Below, in pieces: positions 7,913 to 14,276 of a stretch of 29,229 bases of DNA (position 1 is its first letter; every line of letters starts with the position of its first letter). Source of the stretch: Thermoanaerobaculia bacterium (GTDB lineage Bacteria; Acidobacteriota; Thermoanaerobaculia; UBA5066); contig JAMQPJ010000093.1 of NCBI GenBank assembly GCA_023717585.1, forward strand, positions 1-29,229, given 5' to 3'. Position numbers and translations under genes: made by a program. The notes below the pieces were generated by a model. The model did no database searches and was not told the origin of the DNA. It saw only the letters and a program-made list of their open reading frames with translations.

Positions 7913-9571
7913 ATGCGGTTTCTACGTCCTGGCGTTCGATCCACTCTGTTGAGGGCTGTCGGCCTGACGTTTCTGGCTCTCTCCCTCTCCGCCGCCGGCA
8001 CCGTCCCCGCCGGTTTCAGCGACGTTCTCGTCGCGACCGTCGGGGGGCCTACGGCCCTCGCGTTTACGCCGGACGGACGGCTCCTCGTCACGACGCAGGG
8101 CGGGGCGCTCCGGATCATCGCGAACGGTCAGCTCCTCGCGACGCCCGCGCTCTCCCTCGGATCGGCGGTGTGCGCGAACGGCGAGCGAGGGCTGCTCGGC
8201 GTGGCCGTGGACCCCCAGTTCACGACGAACCACTTCGTCTACCTCTTCTACACGTTCAACAAGGACAACGCGGGCTGCCCGACAAGCAGCCAGACGAGCC
8301 CCGTGGAGCGGATCTCGCGCTTCACGCTCGATGTACCCACGCCGAACCTGATCAGCCCCGCGACGGAGCTCGTGCTCCTCGACGGTGTCCTGAACTTCGC
8401 GGGGAACCACAACGGGGGCCAGCTGAGCGTCGGGCCGGACGGGAATCTCTACGCGGGAATCGGGGACGGCGGCTGCGACTACGCGGGCGACAGCGGCTGC
8501 CAGGGCTCGAACGACGCGTCGCGCGACCGGAACATCCTGAACGGGAAGATCCTGCGGATCGCGCGCGACGGCTCGGTGCCGCCCACGAACCCATTCCTCG
8601 GCGCGGGCACGGCGCGCTGCAACGCGGGCCCGTCGGCGCCCGGCACGATCTGCCAGGAGACGTTCGCCTGGGGCATGCGTAATCCCTTCCGGTTCACGTT
8701 CCGACCCGGCGACGGCGCCCTGACGGTGAACGACGTCGGGACGGGCGCGTGGGAGGAGATCGACCTCGTGCAGGCGGGCGGAGACTACGGGTACCCCTGC
8801 CGCGAAGGTGCGCACGCGGCTCTCTCGACGGGCAAATGCAGCCCCGCTCCGCCAGGCTTGCTGGACCCGTACGCGGAGTATCCGCACGGCACAATCCCCG
8901 GCACGTCGACGACGAATTGCGGGTCGATCACGGGCGGCGCGTGGATCCCGACGGGCGTCTGGCCCGTCGCCTACGACGGCAAGTACCTCGCCGCCGACTT
9001 CAACTGCGGCGCGATCGTCCGCCTGAACCCCGGAACGCCGCCGACGTTCTCGGACTTCGCGACGGGACTCGGGAACTTCGGCGTCGTCGAGCTGCTCTTC
9101 GGGCCGTCCGCCCTCGGGACGTCGCTCTATTACACGACCTACGCGGGGGGCGGGCAGGTGCGCCGCGTGGATTCCCCGCCCCTGCCGCCGCCCGCCTCGA
9201 CTCTCACGACGGTGACGCCCTGCCGCGTGCTCGACACGCGCGACGCCGCCGGTCCCTGGGGCGGCCCGTCGCTTCAGCCGGGCGCGTCGCGCGACTTCAC
9301 GCTCGGAGGCCGCTGCGGCATCCCGACGGACGCGATCGCCGTGGCCGCGAACGTCACCGTCACGAATGCCACGGCGTCCGGCTCGCTGCGCATCTCCTTC
9401 GCCGGAGCGACGCCCACGCTCGAAACGATCTCGTTCCGCCCCGGCAACACGCGCGCGAACAACGCGATTCTCGGACTGTTCGGCTCGCCCGCAGGGAACG
9501 TCACGGTGGCGTCCGGATTCGCCGCGGGCACCGCGGACCTCGTGATCGACGTGACGGGGTGGTGGCGGTAG
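7913..9571 (+). CDS. PQQ-dependent glucose/sorbosone dehydrogenase-like secreted enzyme with C-terminal beta domain
   Basis: The product is 552 residues from the ATG at 7913, which gives a standard signal peptide (LLRAVGLTFLALSLSAAG) and has GGGA a few bases upstream; an in-frame ATG lies 84 bases earlier. The main domain has the landmarks of soluble quinoprotein sugar dehydrogenases: NHNGGQLSVGPDGNLY with the catalytic-type histidine at residue 166, GIGDGG, NGKILRI, WGMRNPFRFTFRPGDG with the PQQ-contacting arginine position, and GGDYGYPCREG. It probably oxidises a sugar or related alcohol in the periplasm using PQQ. The last ~140 residues (from TPCRVLDTRD to VIDVTGWWR) form a separate beta-sandwich-like module that I know from other secreted proteins but cannot assign a function. 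No PQQ biosynthesis genes are in the window. Substrate is unknown. Confidence 0.85.
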   Translation: MRFLRPGVRSTLLRAVGLTFLALSLSAAGTVPAGFSDVLVATVGGPTALAFTPDGRLLVTTQGGALRIIANGQLLATPALSLGSAVCANGERGLLGVAVDPQFTTNHFVYLFYTFNKDNAGCPTSSQTSPVERISRFTLDVPTPNLISPATELVLLDGVLNFAGNHNGGQLSVGPDGNLYAGIGDGGCDYAGDSGCQGSNDASRDRNILNGKILRIARDGSVPPTNPFLGAGTARCNAGPSAPGTICQETFAWGMRNPFRFTFRPGDGALTVNDVGTGAWEEIDLVQAGGDYGYPCREGAHAALSTGKCSPAPPGLLDPYAEYPHGTIPGTSTTNCGSITGGAWIPTGVWPVAYDGKYLAADFNCGAIVRLNPGTPPTFSDFATGLGNFGVVELLFGPSALGTSLYYTTYAGGGQVRRVDSPPLPPPASTLTTVTPCRVLDTRDAAGPWGGPSLQPGASRDFTLGGRCGIPTDAIAVAANVTVTNATASGSLRISFAGATPTLETISFRPGNTRANNAILGLFGSPAGNVTVASGFAAGTADLVIDVTGWWR

Positions 9572-9609
9572 GTCAGCGGAGGGACGGGCGCAGCAGCTCC
9601 CACCCCGCC

Positions 9610-9615
9610 TATACT
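9610..9615 (+). promoter_or_regulatory. TATACT -10 box upstream of the 2,3-dehydratase gene
   Basis: TATACT matches the -10 consensus at five of six positions. An AGGA element at 9627-9630 and a GTG at 9633 follow. The 61-base gap after the dehydrogenase stop contains nothing else recognisable, and no clear -35 box. Confidence 0.45.
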
Positions 9616-9632
9616 TTCGTCCGCGAGGAAGC

Positions 9633-11003
9633 GTGTCGAGGATGGTGACGTGCCGCGATGCTCCTGTCGGCGTCGGGACTGGTTATCGACCACAAGCGAC
9701 CATGACACTGACCCTCGACCTGATCGTGAACTGGTTCTCGTCGCGACTTGCGGACGCGGAATGCCGGTTGGAATGGATGCCGCTCGCCGGGTCGGCCGAT
9801 TGGTGCCTCGAGGACGGCGTCGTGACGCACCGGTCGAAAGGCTTCTTCACCATCGTCGGCTTGCGGTGGACGTCGCCGGCTGGTGACTTCATCCAGCGGC
9901 CTTTTCTCGACCAGCAGGAGATCGGCACCCTCGGCTTCCTGATGAGAGAGCGCGACGGGGGCCGGCAGCTCCTCGTGCACGCGAAGATCGAGCCGGGCAA
10001 CGTCGGCCTCGTTCAGCTCGCGCCGACGTGCCAGGCCACCGACAGCAACGCCCGGAGGCTGCACGGAGGCGATTCGCCCCCCTTCATCGACTCCTTCCCC
10101 CCGGCCGGGCCGGATGTCCTGTACGACGTCGCCCAGAGCGAACAGGGCACGCGCTTCCTGCGCAAGCGCAATCGCAACGCTCTGGTCCTCGCGTCCGGCG
10201 AAGCGCCCGTTCCGGACACCCACCGCTGGCTCGACGTGGACTCCGTTCTCGATCTGATGTGGCAGGACTATCTCGTCAACACGGACGCGCGGTCCGTGCT
10301 CGTCTGCGCCCCGTGGCAGCCGCTCGTGAACAGAGTCCCTTTTTCCCGGTACGGCGATGGCTTCGGCTCCGAGCTCGCGGCGTCCCTGCATTCCTCCTCG
10401 CGCCACGTTTCTCTCGAGGGCGTGAAGCAGCGGGTCCGAGGACTCCGCATCACGACCGAGGACCCGAACGTCGTCAGCCTGGACGCGCTTTTGTCCTGGC
10501 ACTGGAGCGAAGAAGGACTGTCTCCGGTCGACGGCGGCTCTTCATTGCGCGTGAGGCATGTCGGCGTCACGGTGAAGGGCCGGGAGGTGCCGGCCTGGGA
10601 TCAACCCATCGTCGACAGCGGCTCGGCCGGGATCGTGCTGCTGGCTTGCGCCCGACTCGACGGCATTCTCCACTTCCTGTTTCGTGCGCATGCGGAGCCG
10701 GGGCTCGACAACAGGGTCGAGCTCACTCCGACACTGGTCATCGAACCCGGCGACGCGTTCGACGAGACACACACGAGACGTTGGCCGGGAAAGGTCGTCG
10801 CGCAAGTTCGCCAGTCGGAAGAAGGCGGCCGGTTTTATCGTGACACGAACACGTACCGGGTCGTCGATGCCGGAATGGCCGGCGAGGTGGATCCGGATTC
10901 CTACTGGCTCACGCTGGGCGACGTCAGGCAGTTGCTCGACGAACCCGGGTGGCTGACCAACGAGGCCCGCAGCGCGTTGTCGTTGCTGCTCCCGTGGATG
11001 TAG
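9633..11003 (+). CDS. NDP-hexose 2,3-dehydratase (deoxysugar biosynthesis)
   Basis: The product matches the EvaA/TylX3/SpnO family, which removes water across C2-C3 of dTDP-4-keto-6-deoxyglucose and opens the route to 2,6-dideoxysugars. Signature stretches are QQEIGTLGFLMRER, AKIEPGNVGLVQLAPTCQAT and AQSEQGTRFLRKRNRN. The family is a tandem duplication, and both halves are visible: QSEQGTRFLRKRN in the first is echoed by QSEEGGRFYRDTN in the second, and EPGN...VQLAPT by EPGL...VELTPT. Length from GTG 9633 is 456 residues. An ATG at 9702 (433 residues) fits the family N-terminus better, whereas the GTG fits the promoter and ribosome binding site. The 3-ketoreductase that normally follows in the pathway is not in this window. 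A GT2 gene follows directly. Confidence 0.88.
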   Translation: MSRMVTCRDAPVGVGTGYRPQATMTLTLDLIVNWFSSRLADAECRLEWMPLAGSADWCLEDGVVTHRSKGFFTIVGLRWTSPAGDFIQRPFLDQQEIGTLGFLMRERDGGRQLLVHAKIEPGNVGLVQLAPTCQATDSNARRLHGGDSPPFIDSFPPAGPDVLYDVAQSEQGTRFLRKRNRNALVLASGEAPVPDTHRWLDVDSVLDLMWQDYLVNTDARSVLVCAPWQPLVNRVPFSRYGDGFGSELAASLHSSSRHVSLEGVKQRVRGLRITTEDPNVVSLDALLSWHWSEEGLSPVDGGSSLRVRHVGVTVKGREVPAWDQPIVDSGSAGIVLLACARLDGILHFLFRAHAEPGLDNRVELTPTLVIEPGDAFDETHTRRWPGKVVAQVRQSEEGGRFYRDTNTYRVVDAGMAGEVDPDSYWLTLGDVRQLLDEPGWLTNEARSALSLLLPWM

Positions 11004-11011
11004 GCAGGCCG

Positions 11012-11917
11012 GTGACCGCAGGCCCGGCCGCCACCGTTCTCATCCCAACGCACGATCACGGGGAAACGCTCCGTTACTCCGTACCGACCGCGCTCGGTCA
11101 GACCGTCCGGGACATCGAGGTCTTCATCCTGGGCGACGGTGTTCCCGACATCACTCGCGAAATCGCCCGCGAGTTCGCCGCGAGCGACCCGAGGGTCCGG
11201 TTTTTCGACTTCGCCAAGGGGCCGGGACGCGGAGAGCTGCACCGTCACAAGGTCCTGCAGGAGGCGAGGGGCGAGATCGTCTGCTATCTGTTCGACGACG
11301 ACCTCTGGCTGCCCGATCACATCGCGGTCATGCAGAAGCTGCTCCGGGATGCCGATTTCGCCTTCACCGTGCCCGTCGTCGTCCGCCCCGACGGCGCGCC
11401 CTCCGCGGCGTTCGTCGACCTTTCCCGGCCGCTTCACAGGCGCCTGTTCACCGACCCCGGAAGCAGCACGGCCTCCGTGCCGACCTGTGCCGCCCACACG
11501 ATGGCGCTCTACCGGCGGCTGCCGAACGGTTGGCGGACCACCCCCCGCGGGTGCGCTCCGGACAAGTACATGTGGGCGCAATGTCTCGCCAGCCCCTCCA
11601 CCGTCGCCACGAGCACGTCCCGCTCCACGGCGATCATCTTCCCCGATCCCCCTCGGCGGAGCTGGCCGCCGAGTCGGCGGCTCGCCGAGCTTGCCGAGTG
11701 GAGCTGCGGACTGCACGATCCCGCCTGGAAGCAACGGTTCCTCATGGACGTGAGCGAGGCGCTGGCTCGAGACTCCGCTCGCCAACTCGAGGTCTTGTTG
11801 CGCTTGTATGCGCTCTCGCTTCGATTTCCGTTCGGCGGAACCTGGCTGAGAGCCGTCGGAAGGCGGCTTCTCGAATGGGACAAGAGGCCCGGGGCGACGA
11901 CACCGCCGCTCGACTGA
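11012..11917 (+). CDS. GT2 family glycosyltransferase
   Basis: The product is about 301 residues from GTG 11012, eight bases after the dehydratase stop; a GTG at 10994 overlapping that stop is also possible. It opens with the GT2 first strand (ATVLIPTHDHGETL), has GDG in the usual DDGS position and FDDDLWLPDHI as the metal-binding DxD region. The C-terminal half has a conserved-looking R-G-C-x-P-D-K-Y-M-W block, then FPDPPRRSW and helices. Its position just after the 2,3-dehydratase suggests that it could transfer the deoxysugar made by that pathway, but this is inference from adjacency. It ends 34 bases from the convergent VapC gene. Confidence 0.8.
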   Translation: MTAGPAATVLIPTHDHGETLRYSVPTALGQTVRDIEVFILGDGVPDITREIAREFAASDPRVRFFDFAKGPGRGELHRHKVLQEARGEIVCYLFDDDLWLPDHIAVMQKLLRDADFAFTVPVVVRPDGAPSAAFVDLSRPLHRRLFTDPGSSTASVPTCAAHTMALYRRLPNGWRTTPRGCAPDKYMWAQCLASPSTVATSTSRSTAIIFPDPPRRSWPPSRRLAELAEWSCGLHDPAWKQRFLMDVSEALARDSARQLEVLLRLYALSLRFPFGGTWLRAVGRRLLEWDKRPGATTPPLD

Positions 11918-11921
11918 TGAA

Positions 11922-11940
11922 GCAGGGCAAGGGAGCCTGC
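11922..11940. terminator. Weak hairpin between convergent genes
   Basis: GCAGGGC (11922-11928) can pair with GCCTGC (11935-11940) with one bulged base and a six-base loop. It lies between the GT2 stop and the VapC stop, where a two-way terminator would be expected. There is no T-tract, so the call is tentative. Confidence 0.22.
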
Positions 11941-11951
11941 CGCGTCCTCGA

Positions 11952-12356
11952 TCAGGGGAGGATGGCGAGCCGCCGGCTGCCCTTCAGGCGATAGACGGTG
12001 AAATCGCGGCGGTCGGTGGTGAAGACGGTCCGAATGCCGTCGCGCTCGGCGACGCGAACCAGGGCCGCGTCGGCAAGGTCCATCGGCAGATCGGCGTACT
12101 TTTCCATGAGTTCGCGTATCCGCGGCACGTCCTCTTCGTCGAGCGGGAGAAGCCGGACTGCGCCCCGTTCGATGAGCTGCCAGATCGCCGCCGGCCCGCC
12201 CCGAACGTCGCTCACCTGGTACATGGCTTCCGCCAGTACGGGCCACACGGTTCCGAGGGCCTCGCGAACAGCGGCGAAGCTGATCGCGCAGGCCCGATGG
12301 TGGCGGTCGTCGGCGTCGACGAGAGCAATGAGGGGGCCTGCGTCTACGAGGATCAC
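11952..12356 (-). CDS. vapC: PIN-domain toxin VapC
   Basis: The product has 134 residues, standard for VapC. It begins VILVDAGPLIALVDADD, the classic PIN first strand with the metal-binding aspartate at residue 5. The other acidic positions are present: E43 (PVLAEAM), D93 and D96 (MDLADAAL) and D115 (FTTDRRDF). VapC toxins are metal-dependent ribonucleases, often cutting tRNA or rRNA, and are held inactive by VapB. The GTG start overlaps the antitoxin stop by four bases (GTGA). All catalytic residues are intact, so the toxin is probably functional. It sits tail-to-tail with the GT2 gene. Confidence 0.88.
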   Translation of the reverse strand: MILVDAGPLIALVDADDRHHRACAISFAAVREALGTVWPVLAEAMYQVSDVRGGPAAIWQLIERGAVRLLPLDEEDVPRIRELMEKYADLPMDLADAALVRVAERDGIRTVFTTDRRDFTVYRLKGSRRLAILP

Positions 12357-12619
12357 CGGCGCGGCCGGCGGGACTTCAGCATCCGGCGCACCTTCTTTCC
12401 CACATCGGTGGAGCGGTCCGGATCGCCTCCCCGGACGGAGCCGAGGAGATCCCTGACGAGGTCGTGCGGCCGGACCGCCGCCTGCCGCTCTTCTTTCTCG
12501 ACGAGGGCGGCGATCGCTTCCCGGACGAGAGCCGAGCGGGTCGTGCCGCGCCGGGCCGCCAGCCGGGCGATCCGCCGCTTCGTCTGATCGTCGAGCCGCA
12601 GAGCCATCGCGCTGGCCAT
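12353..12619 (-). CDS. vapB: Ribbon-helix-helix antitoxin VapB
   Basis: The product has 88 residues, or 84 from the second ATG at 12607. The N-terminus (MALRLDDQTKRRIARLAARR) followed by TTRSALVREAI is a typical ribbon-helix-helix DNA-binding domain. The basic C-terminal tail would bind and block the PIN toxin. GGGAGG lies about nine bases before the ATG. A 19-base imperfect palindrome overlapping the likely promoter is the obvious autoregulatory operator. It is translated ahead of vapC with a four-base overlap. Confidence 0.85.
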   Translation of the reverse strand: MASAMALRLDDQTKRRIARLAARRGTTRSALVREAIAALVEKEERQAAVRPHDLVRDLLGSVRGGDPDRSTDVGKKVRRMLKSRRPRR

Positions 12620-12644
12620 GGTTCCGATCCTCCCGGCTCCAGCG

Positions 12645-12663
12645 TATCACGCTGCGTTATACA
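12645..12663. promoter_or_regulatory. Palindromic operator overlapping the vapBC -10 box
   Basis: The 19-base sequence GTATCACGCTGCGTTATAC pairs at eight of nine positions around a central T. On the minus strand it contains TATAAC (12662-12657), a good -10 hexamer about 38 bases before the VapB ATG. Ribbon-helix-helix antitoxins bind such palindromes and repress their own operon. The rest of the 121-base gap 12620-12740 shows nothing else recognisable. Confidence 0.6.
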
Positions 12664-12740
12664 GTCGCCGCGCCCACTGGGCTCGCCCTCTCGAGGCGGA
12701 GCTGGTCGGGGATGCGGAATAGCGATCCCGTCGCGGCAGG

Positions 12741-13232
12741 TCAGCGGAGTCCGGTTTTCTCCCGCTCCTCCCGGATGGCCTCCAGCTCGGCGATCGCTTC
12801 GAGGTCCTTCCGGCGCCCGGCGGCGCGCTTCAACCGGATGAGCGCGTCGAGAGTCACGCACAGGCAGTCGACACCGAACACATGGATGGTTTCGGTGTCC
12901 TTCTCGAGGTCTTCGTACCGGCCGCCCCCGGACACTTCTCCGAGAAGGTCGAGCGCGCCGAGGGACGTGGAAAGCGTGAAGTTGAGGCCGGACCTGATCG
13001 TGCGCTCGTCCCAGACGAAGGGAAGGCCCTCGGGAGCGCCTCGCAGGGTCGGCCTGAACGGCCTGATGGCCGTGACCAGGTGTTCGACATTCTCGGGTCG
13101 CCGGTCGTAGACGACGTCCAGGTCGAGCGTCAGTCGAGCTGAACCGTGAGCCGTCGATGCGGCACCGCCAATGACGATGAACCGGACGCCCTGCTGCTGA
13201 AGAGCGCGAAGAAGCGCCGGGGAGTCCGTCAT
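12741..13232 (-). CDS. Minimal nucleotidyltransferase, probable toxin of a two-gene module
   Basis: The product has 163 residues. It shows the nucleotidyltransferase fold signature: GGAASTAHGSARLTLDLD with the GG pair at 22-23 and carboxylates D37 and D39, plus a third aspartate at D95 (ALDLLGEV). The C-terminal helix (LIRLKRAAGRRKDLEAI) is typical of AbiEii-like and related DNA polymerase beta-type proteins. Such enzymes transfer NMP groups to tRNA, proteins or small molecules, and several are toxins. The ATG overlaps the stop of a 66-residue partner by four bases. The catalytic triad is complete. Whether it is a toxin, antitoxin or housekeeping enzyme cannot be told from sequence. Confidence 0.75.
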   Translation of the reverse strand: MTDSPALLRALQQQGVRFIVIGGAASTAHGSARLTLDLDVVYDRRPENVEHLVTAIRPFRPTLRGAPEGLPFVWDERTIRSGLNFTLSTSLGALDLLGEVSGGGRYEDLEKDTETIHVFGVDCLCVTLDALIRLKRAAGRRKDLEAIAELEAIREEREKTGLR

Positions 13233-13429
13233 CGACCAAAGGTCGCGCGGCCAGCCCGCCTGAGCTCCTCCGCGAACTCCTGAAACCTCGTCAACTGGAT
13301 GAGCCGCTCCTCTACCGTCAGCTTCAGGTTCTCCCGGATGAGCGTGCGGTCGACGTCCTTCTTCAGCTCCTCGACGAGCCGGTCGAACTCGGCCGGGGGG
13401 AGAGGCGGGGCGTCGGGAACGGGCGTCAC
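13229..13429 (-). CDS. Small helical partner of nucleotidyltransferase
   Basis: The product has 66 residues from GTG 13429. It is proline-rich for about 12 residues and then charged and helical (FDRLVEELKKDVDRTLIREN, then LTVEERLIQLTRFQEFAEEL). I have seen similar short proteins directly ahead of nucleotidyltransferase genes but know no assigned function. The four-base ATGA overlap with the next gene implies that the two are made in a fixed ratio, as in antitoxin-toxin pairs. A TAAGCT hexamer six bases before the GTG suggests a leaderless transcript. Confidence 0.65.
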   Translation of the reverse strand: MTPVPDAPPLPPAEFDRLVEELKKDVDRTLIRENLKLTVEERLIQLTRFQEFAEELRRAGRATFGR

Positions 13430-13435
13430 GCCGCT

Positions 13436-13441
13436 AGCTTA
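13436..13441 (-). promoter_or_regulatory. -10-like hexamer TAAGCT for leaderless start at 13429
   Basis: On the minus strand TAAGCT is followed by six bases and then GTG. It lies in the 30-base gap between two nucleotidyltransferase modules, so the second module can be transcribed on its own. Confidence 0.4.
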
Positions 13442-13459
13442 CGCCGGCGCGCCGCACCT

Positions 13460-14008
13460 TCAGGCGAGCAGCTGCTCGAGAAGGTCGTGCACGCCCAGCT
13501 CGCGTGCCTGCCGGCGAAGATAGTCGAGGTCGAGCGTATCGCGGTTGGCGGCAAGAACGGCCGCTGCGTCGCGTAGCTGCTGGTCGGAGCCTCCCCGCCG
13601 GGCCCACTCGAGCTTCGACAGAATGGAGCCTTCCGGCGAAATGACGTACACGTCGAGGCTGAACAGACGCGCGGCGCGCCTGCGCCCGAATTCGAGCCTG
13701 TCGAATTCCCGATCCCCGACGAAGATGACGTCGGCCTTCCACCCCGACTGCGGGTCGATGACGTTGAACATGCCGCGCGCCGCGAGTGCCTCGCGCATCT
13801 CGTCCCGGCCGACGTAGAACGAGCCGGAGAGCGAAGCGGCGAAAACCTCGATCTGTGCGGGTGTCGGATCCACGACGAGGTCGAGATCGTTCGTGGCCCG
13901 CGGCTCGCCGTAGTAGGACGACGCCGCCGAGCCGGTCAGCATCCATGGCACGCCCGCATCGCGGAGTTTTTCGGCGAGCACCCGAAGGAACGCCGCCGGT
14001 GCGCTCAC
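13460..14008 (-). CDS. Second nucleotidyltransferase, distinct from its neighbour
   Basis: The product has 182 residues. The signature is TGSAASSYYGEPRATNDLD with G26-S27 and carboxylates D41 and D43, and a third aspartate at D93 (KADVIF). The C-terminal part (SILSKLEWARRGGSDQQLRD) is the helical region common to this group of short nucleotidyltransferases. It shares only the active-site pattern with the 163-residue enzyme at 12741-13232, so the two are not a recent duplication. The GTG start overlaps the stop of the 85-residue partner by four bases. Role is unknown; a toxin-antitoxin role is inferred from the small upstream partner and the neighbouring VapBC. Confidence 0.75.
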   Translation of the reverse strand: MSAPAAFLRVLAEKLRDAGVPWMLTGSAASSYYGEPRATNDLDLVVDPTPAQIEVFAASLSGSFYVGRDEMREALAARGMFNVIDPQSGWKADVIFVGDREFDRLEFGRRRAARLFSLDVYVISPEGSILSKLEWARRGGSDQQLRDAAAVLAANRDTLDLDYLRRQARELGVHDLLEQLLA

Positions 14009-14262
14009 GGCCTTTCGTCGACGTCCGGGAAAACCTTCCGGAAGAGCGCCTCACCGTAGATCTGTCTGAAGAGAGCGCGGTCGAGCTGGGGGTCGTCATA
14101 GCCCGGATGGCGCGCCCGGATTCCTTCGCGCGCGATGGATCGCACGAACTCCGATGCCTCGAAGGCCGCCCGAAGACGGCCTTCAGGCCCCAGCCGCGCG
14201 TGGGCCGCGCGGGTGAGCTCCCACGCGCCGTCGGAAGTGTCGGCCGGACGGAATCCCGCCAT
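14005..14262 (-). CDS. Small conserved-looking partner of second nucleotidyltransferase
   Basis: The product has 85 residues from the only usable ATG. It is helical and charged, with LGPEGRLRAAFEASEFVRSI, then EGIRARHPGYDDPQLDRALF and IYGEALFRKVFP. This pattern (a helix, then R-x-R-H-P and a late Y-G-x-x-L) matches short proteins that I recall directly ahead of nucleotidyltransferase genes in varied bacteria; no function is known to me. It overlaps the nucleotidyltransferase start by four bases (GTGA). It begins only 11 bases after the methyltransferase stop, but a TAAAGT hexamer eight bases before the ATG may give it its own transcript. Confidence 0.65.
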   Translation of the reverse strand: MAGFRPADTSDGAWELTRAAHARLGPEGRLRAAFEASEFVRSIAREGIRARHPGYDDPQLDRALFRQIYGEALFRKVFPDVDERP

Positions 14263-14270
14263 GCGTCGCC

Positions 14271-14276
14271 ACTTTA
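14271..14276 (-). promoter_or_regulatory. -10-like hexamer TAAAGT overlapping the methyltransferase stop
   Basis: On the minus strand TAAAGT ends eight bases before the ATG at 14262. Its first three bases are the TAA stop of the upstream methyltransferase. The position would give a leaderless transcript for the small protein-nucleotidyltransferase pair. Confidence 0.35.

Noticed and set aside
11952..14262. Toxin-antitoxin block considered as integron cassettes or a transposon
   Set aside because: By eye I saw no attC-like sites, terminal inverted repeats, flanking direct repeats, integrase or transposase.
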